Origin: Antitrichia curtipendula
Taxonomy: Eukaryota; Streptophyta; Bryopsida; Hypnales; Leucodontaceae
Length of the DNA stretch: 64,000 nt
Direction: 5' to 3'
Assembly: GCA_951230915.1 (NCBI GenBank)
Contig: OX579634.1
Coordinates: forward strand, 47,195,570-47,259,569
Shown: piece by piece, positions 59,580 through 64,000 of the stretch
Numbering within the stretch: position 1 is the first letter of the stretch
Layout of the letters: each line of letters opens with the position of its first letter
The notes under the pieces: model-generated
Databases searched by the model: none
The model's input: only the letters and a program-made list of their open reading frames with translations
What the model was told of the DNA's origin: nothing
Program-made: the position numbers and the translations under genes

Positions 59580-59789
59580 TTAAGTGCCCAGGTGTCCCAA
59601 ATTCGACACTTTTATGTCTGCACGAGTTGAAATAAAAAGTAGTATATCTGCAGGAGTATATAACAAAAGTCACGAACACAGTGAAGAAGCCATTCCCCTA
59701 CATTTTTGAACGATATACCTGTGTGTTGAAAGGTACTGTAAAATGCCAGCATCGAAACCGGAATTTCTGTTTGTACCTTGGGCACTTAA
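59580..59789. mobile_element. Small TTAA-flanked element (210 bp)
   Basis: TTAAGTGCCCAGGTGTCC at the left and the complement TTAAGTGCCCAAGGT at the right. It abuts the left end of the piggyBac element, sharing its TTAA. Confidence 0.6.
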
Positions 59790-60528
59790 CCCCTAAATGA
59801 CATGGAGGACAGAATGTGTCCTCGGGCATTTTTCAAAGGCTAAAAGCACAAAATCAAAACTGAATGTGAAAATTTTACCAACTACAAGGTTGTGGAGTTG
59901 GGGATTGTGAAATCTGAGGTGGCAATAACTTCCGCAACTGATTTGGAAATTAAATATAGCATCAAAAAGTAGTAGGGCAGCTCAAGTGATAACGCTAAAA
60001 TGGGGGCGCCAGCTCGGATTTCGCTGGTTGGGCGACGGTGAAGCTACCCGGAGATTGACCGTTGGAAGACACAGGTCCGTCCTGTGGGACATTGGGGTTC
60101 CCGCCAAGGTTTAGTATATTATAAGGTTTGTTGAAGCTGCGCCTCCTTCCACAGCACCTCCTTCCTGCAAAACAATATTCAATCGCGCGATGGCAAGGAC
60201 AAGGGTTAGGGTATGTTGATAGATTGGGAAGGGGTAGCTGTGTGGAACTTTGGATTCTGAAAAAGTACGCCTTAAGTTTGTTAGTGGAATTTTGGGGGGA
60301 GGAGAGCAGGGATACGGCTCAATGGTGATGGCGATGGCGATACTGGAGAGGCGGCGATTGCAACGAGGTCGCCCTCCGTGGCCAGGAGGGGATTGTGAGC
60401 GCATGATGATTCCAGTTAGTGGGATTTCATGTTAAGTTCTTTGGTAGGGTTTGTGGGTGCTCCACTACTTCTAATCTTCAACGTTGAGCTTTCATACGGA
60501 CTTGTGTTTCAATAGAAGAGGCAACGCC

Positions 60529-61206
60529 ATGGCGAATTTAGGCAGCGAGGGTCCGCACCAATTCAGAAACTCTCAATCGCAGCAAGCGCGCGTCATTGAG
60601 ACTTGGTTGATAGACATTGACGCAACTCCAATTCAGAGGAGGCAAATTCTAGCTTGCCTAAACGAGGATCACTTGCTCTCACTTCCACGGTGTGACAGGA
60701 TCCAAGAGCTGCCAGAGACGTTGAAGGCCCGAAATTGGAGAATTTTGTTTTACAGTAATCTGGCCTACATTTTGGGGTGGAGGAAGAAGCTCGATTTTCC
60801 GGACGAGGTGTTCAAAGCAGTGAGGGAGCGCTGGTCGGACGAGAATGACCAGTCAAGTGTCGGTGAGAGAGGCGGCACGCAACGCAGCTCAAGACCGGTT
60901 GAAGGAACGATCGCCGGCTTGCAAAAGGCGTGTCAAACGACGGGAGCGCGAGCGCCTCAGCAAGACGGTGGGTCAAGTCGAATTGGCTGCATGCCAAGAG
61001 GAGGAGAGGGTGGATGCCGCACCCCTGTTGACAATGGGTGGATCGCCGCAAAGCCCCAAGAGTGCAAGATCTCCCATGCAACAGCCACCCACAAATCGCC
61101 GAAGGCTACAGCTATTCTTGGGCGGAAGAGAGACCATGTTGGAGGAGGGCCTGCTACCCCAAGGTCTCCTGATAGCACCCAATCAACTGGATGCTCCTCT
61201 CTCTGA
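60529..61206 (+). CDS. piggyBac-associated ORF1, unrecognised
   Basis: 225-aa ORF beginning MANLGSEGPHQFRNSQSQQA. The first 105 residues look genuinely protein-coding (ARVIETWLIDIDATPIQRRQ, CDRIQELPETLKARNWRILF, YILGWRKKLDFPDEVFKAVR). From about 60845 onward the next frame looks more protein-like (SVREAARNAAQDRLKERSPA) and is continuous with the transposase. So either ORF1 and ORF2 overlap by 362 bp, or a one-base frameshift near 60845 has split a single long transposase N-terminus. No splice sites fit an intron of realistic size there. I do not recognise the N-terminal domain; it could be a DNA-binding or dimerisation region. Confidence 0.55.
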   Translation: MANLGSEGPHQFRNSQSQQARVIETWLIDIDATPIQRRQILACLNEDHLLSLPRCDRIQELPETLKARNWRILFYSNLAYILGWRKKLDFPDEVFKAVRERWSDENDQSSVGERGGTQRSSRPVEGTIAGLQKACQTTGARAPQQDGGSSRIGCMPRGGEGGCRTPVDNGWIAAKPQECKISHATATHKSPKATAILGRKRDHVGGGPATPRSPDSTQSTGCSSL

Positions 61207-64000
61207 CAACGCCGCCGTACCAAGGAGTATTGCCGGAAGCAGGCAGAAGATGCGGACGCGCTCTAGGGGGCGGCTGGAGGAGATTGCATTCGATGGGGCA
61301 GTAGCTGGGCACGAAGCGGAGGCTGCACAGGGGATTTCCAAGACGCCAGTGCCTTGTAGATGGCATAGGGATGGTAGACAGGGAGGCCAAGGGAAGTGTG
61401 TTAGGGTGGGAATTTCGGAGGGTGTGCAGGGGGAGATTGCAGAGGGTGTTATGGGGGGAATTCGAGAGGGTGATCGGGTAGGAATTGCAGAGGGTGGTGA
61501 AGGGGGTAAGGGAAATTCATTGCCGGGGGTAGAAATGCTTCAAGGGCAGAAGAGTTTAGGCAAACGTGGGGTGAAAGGGTCTGGCAAGGGGGGGCAAAAA
61601 TACAGCTCCATTCAAGCAACTAGTTTAGGGTCTGTCCAAGTAGTTAAAAAATTAGGGTCCCAACCAATTGGAACACCAGTTGGTTGGCGTAGGCCACAAA
61701 TTGAGGTGGATTCAATGCGAACACCTCGACCTTTTAGAAACACTTCGATGAATTTGTTGTTTCGGATGGCAGACGAGCGCCATGGAGTTCATCGTTTAGG
61801 ACCAAGAGACACAGAAGTTGACAAACTAGATTCACTTGGCGGCATTGACATAGAAGAACAACCGGACATCCAGTTCGATTGCAAAGAGACTCCTGGCTCT
61901 GGCTGCGACAGTGCCGATCGGCTAAGGATGATTCGTGAAGGCAAGCGACTTCTTGTTGATGATGGAGAAGCGTTACGAAGTCCCACAAGAGATCGAGACA
62001 GCCTATCTTGGTATGACTTTTGCAACGACGTGGGTGGATGCATACACGTAGGAGAGATTGAAGGAGACCTTATGGCACCTACTACTGCCTTGGTGGAGAT
62101 GGTTATTACTCATGTTTGGGTGGCACGTCCACACTTGGGATTGAGCCCGGGTGTGGATTCAGCAAACATATTGCGTGGAGAAGTAATACGGGAGTTTGAG
62201 CATGCTATAACCGGTGCAAGAATGTACAAAGTCGATTTTGGGGGTGTGCTGGGCACACGGGCCATTGCCAAGGAATACTGTGAGCCAGCTGCGGAAGAAG
62301 TAGTCGATGCAACTGCAGAGGTCAACGATGGGAATCCCAACAGCCAAGCACAAACTCAAGGCTCGACATTCACATTGGATTGGCCAAGTTACATGGATGT
62401 GGCCATGAACATCAGCGATGAAGAGTCATCCGATGCTGATTGGGAGGCTGATTTTGTCGACTGGCGTGGCAATTCAGATTCAGGTAATTCTGACTGGGTC
62501 TTGTCTGATTCTGGTAGCGAACCTGAGGTCGTTGAAGATAGTATCCTTTCCCAGTCCGATATAGAGTTTGATTCCTTAGATTTCGAGCATCGATACGCAC
62601 CGCAACATTGGGAGGATTTGAGTACTAGCTTGCTTCCAAACCGTTTTCCCTTCACAGGTCCGCTTCCTGGGCCTGTTAGACGTCAAAGTCGCCGTCACGT
62701 AGGTGTACATGCTTTTTTTAATCCGTTTTGGCCAATTGAAACCCTTTCTCAGATTTGTGAGCAGACAAATAAGTATGCCCGTCAACCGAGGTATTGTAAC
62801 CTACAGAAACAGAATGGTGGGTCAAATTGGTCTGATGTTTCCCCCAAAGAGATTCAGTGCTGGTTGGGAATATGCACGATGATGGGACTCAAAAAATTAC
62901 CCAACATCCGCTTGTATTGGGATCGTAGGAAATTTTTTGGCTGCCCCATTGTAAAGGCAGCTATGCGGAGAGATCGGTTTGAACAGATATGCAGAAACAT
63001 TCATCTTGTAGATAATACTACTCTAGTCACAAACAAGGAGAGTGCAGATTACGATAAAGTAGCCAAAGTGAGGTGGTTGCTAGATGGCTTTGTGCAAGCT
63101 TGTAAGAGTCTGTACAAGTGTGAACGTCACGTTTGTGTGGACGAAATCATGATTCCTTATCGTGGGAAGCGTTGCAATATAAAACAATATATGAAAAATA
63201 AACCGGTCAAGTATGGTATCAAAGTTTGGTGTTGCGCCAATAGTAAGTCTAGGTACGTTTATGACTTGCAAGTCTATACTGGGCGAAAGGGTAAAAAAAC
63301 AGAGAAGGACCTTGGTAGGAAAGTCGTCAATGCGCTTGTGGCTGACTTGAAAGGTCTTGGACATGTGGTAGTAACAGATCGTTTTTTTTCATCACCCCAA
63401 CTTTTCGATGATCTATTGAAGCAGGGGTTCCTTGCCACTGGGACGGTCATGCCTAATAGGGTTGGCATGCCACCCAATTTGGCTGCATATGCACGTGTTC
63501 AAGGTGAACGTGGCGGTTTGATAGTTCAAATGCACCGTTCTCGGTGCATGTCCGCTGTAGTGTGGTTTGATGGAATTCCAGTGTACCTATTGAGTACTTC
63601 TGTGGACCCTATTGCAGAGGGAACATTGTGCTATAGAAGGACTATTGGCAAAGGCAGGAAAGAGTACCACACCTCGCCCATTCTTCTTGAGTACCAAGAG
63701 ATGATGCGAGGGGTAGATCTAGTAGATCAATGCCGCATGAAATACACGGCACAACTCCGGTCCCATAAGTGGTGGCATCGTTTGTTGTTATTCATCCTAG
63801 ATACTAGTTTAGGCAATGCATATGTTTTATACAAAGCTCATGCACTTGCCTCTAGTTTGAAGGTTATGTCTCGAGTGGCTTTCCATTACGAAGTTGCCAA
63901 CTGGTTATGTGATCCGGAAGTGAGGACAGGGCGAACTGGTGGCTCTTTCAATCGCACCGACCACGGTTTGCATTATTCTGCAAGGCATACAAAACTACGG
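60845..64000 (+). CDS. PiggyBac transposase (DDE_Tnp_1_7), C-terminus cut by window edge
   Basis: One frame is open for 1052 codons from ATG 60845 to the window end (open back to 60824). PiggyBac transposases cut and paste DNA at TTAA without leaving a scar. The N-terminal 300 residues are variable, with a basic coiled-coil-like start, then a Gly/Glu-rich degenerate repeat (GISEGV, EIAEGVMGGIREGD, IAEGGEGG; 61412-61504). An acidic region (about residues 520-580) precedes the catalytic domain. Catalytic Asp candidates: Asp766 in VCVDEIMIPYRGKR, Asp845 in VVVTDRFFSSPQLFDDL, Asp958 in MMRGVDLVDQCRMKY; all three match the family's D268/D346/D447 blocks. Other conserved blocks: WYD/KEIQCWLGICTMMGL, IRLYWDRRKFFGCP, KPVKYGIKVWCC, SHKWWHRLLLFILD. 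No stop or frameshift was seen in the catalytic part. The C-terminal Cys-rich finger would lie beyond the edge. Confidence 0.93.
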   Translation, partial: MTSQVSVREAARNAAQDRLKERSPACKRRVKRRERERLSKTVGQVELAACQEEERVDAAPLLTMGGSPQSPKSARSPMQQPPTNRRRLQLFLGGRETMLEEGLLPQGLLIAPNQLDAPLSDNAAVPRSIAGSRQKMRTRSRGRLEEIAFDGAVAGHEAEAAQGISKTPVPCRWHRDGRQGGQGKCVRVGISEGVQGEIAEGVMGGIREGDRVGIAEGGEGGKGNSLPGVEMLQGQKSLGKRGVKGSGKGGQKYSSIQATSLGSVQVVKKLGSQPIGTPVGWRRPQIEVDSMRTPRPFRNTSMNLLFRMADERHGVHRLGPRDTEVDKLDSLGGIDIEEQPDIQFDCKETPGSGCDSADRLRMIREGKRLLVDDGEALRSPTRDRDSLSWYDFCNDVGGCIHVGEIEGDLMAPTTALVEMVITHVWVARPHLGLSPGVDSANILRGEVIREFEHAITGARMYKVDFGGVLGTRAIAKEYCEPAAEEVVDATAEVNDGNPNSQAQTQGSTFTLDWPSYMDVAMNISDEESSDADWEADFVDWRGNSDSGNSDWVLSDSGSEPEVVEDSILSQSDIEFDSLDFEHRYAPQHWEDLSTSLLPNRFPFTGPLPGPVRRQSRRHVGVHAFFNPFWPIETLSQICEQTNKYARQPRYCNLQKQNGGSNWSDVSPKEIQCWLGICTMMGLKKLPNIRLYWDRRKFFGCPIVKAAMRRDRFEQICRNIHLVDNTTLVTNKESADYDKVAKVRWLLDGFVQACKSLYKCERHVCVDEIMIPYRGKRCNIKQYMKNKPVKYGIKVWCCANSKSRYVYDLQVYTGRKGKKTEKDLGRKVVNALVADLKGLGHVVVTDRFFSSPQLFDDLLKQGFLATGTVMPNRVGMPPNLAAYARVQGERGGLIVQMHRSRCMSAVVWFDGIPVYLLSTSVDPIAEGTLCYRRTIGKGRKEYHTSPILLEYQEMMRGVDLVDQCRMKYTAQLRSHKWWHRLLLFILDTSLGNAYVLYKAHALASSLKVMSRVAFHYEVANWLCDPEVRTGRTGGSFNRTDHGLHYSARHTKLR

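Larger units (their letters stand above)
59786..64000 (+). mobile_element. PiggyBac element, right end beyond window
   Basis: The proposed left terminus is TTAACCCCTAAATGACATGG followed by a subterminal palindrome GAGGACA-gaatg-TGTCCTC. Two overlapping ORFs follow (60529-61206 and 60845 to the edge), the second a piggyBac transposase. The right terminus is not in the window, so the element's boundary is inferred. Confidence 0.75.

Noticed and set aside
1..64000. CRISPR arrays, operons, bacterial-type promoters, tRNA or rRNA genes
   Set aside because: I found no regularly spaced identical repeats, no polycistronic layout and no tRNA-like cloverleaf that I could support; the window is eukaryotic nuclear DNA.

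Overview
The window is nuclear DNA from a land plant or a close streptophyte relative, most likely a seed-free one. Evidence for this: TTTAGGG-type telomere-like repeats and AAACCCTA boxes, plant-type organelle and vacuole genes, many short GT-AG introns, and long AT-rich spacers full of small foldback elements. A vasohibin-like tubulin carboxypeptidase gene fits a lineage with flagellated sperm (inference).

Left third (1-24 kb), host genes in order: mitochondrial insertase OXA1 (+, 1331-4857, 10 exons), a 53-aa single-pass membrane protein (-, 7240-7401), mitochondrial ATP synthase subunit g (-, 11591-12502, 2 exons), ribosomal protein eS8 (+, 16484-18821, 5 exons) and an unrecognised probable plastid protein (+, 22212-24019, 4 exons). 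AT-rich spacers between them carry TA- and TTAA-flanked foldback elements and degenerate tandem repeats.

Middle (25-39 kb): a complete REC8/SYN1 meiotic cohesin gene (-, 24962-31574) resolved into 19 exons encoding about 646 aa, and a vacuolar-type cation/H+ exchanger (CAX; -, 36437-39190, 10 exons, about 399 aa).

Right third (43-64 kb): the vasohibin-like gene (+, from 43136) is broken near its 3' end by a complete Copia retrotransposon (46982-52769; 197-bp LTRs, GTTAT target duplication, initiator-Met PBS). The Copia carries a nested foldback element and an antisense ORF with an RNase H1 hybrid-binding (viroplasmin-type) domain. Immediately beyond lies a 6.1-kb mariner element with a frameshifted transposase, which itself contains a TTAA foldback. 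The window ends inside a piggyBac element whose transposase ORF is open from 60845 to the edge with all three catalytic Asp residues. TTAA-flanked short elements across the window look like its non-autonomous relatives.

The recognised genes are ordinary eukaryotic neighbours, not an operon. Three nuclear genes for organelle proteins or ribosomes have telomere-like boxes near their starts. The most unusual items are the plant vasohibin with Asn in the third catalytic position, the antisense domain inside the Copia, and the intact piggyBac transposase.
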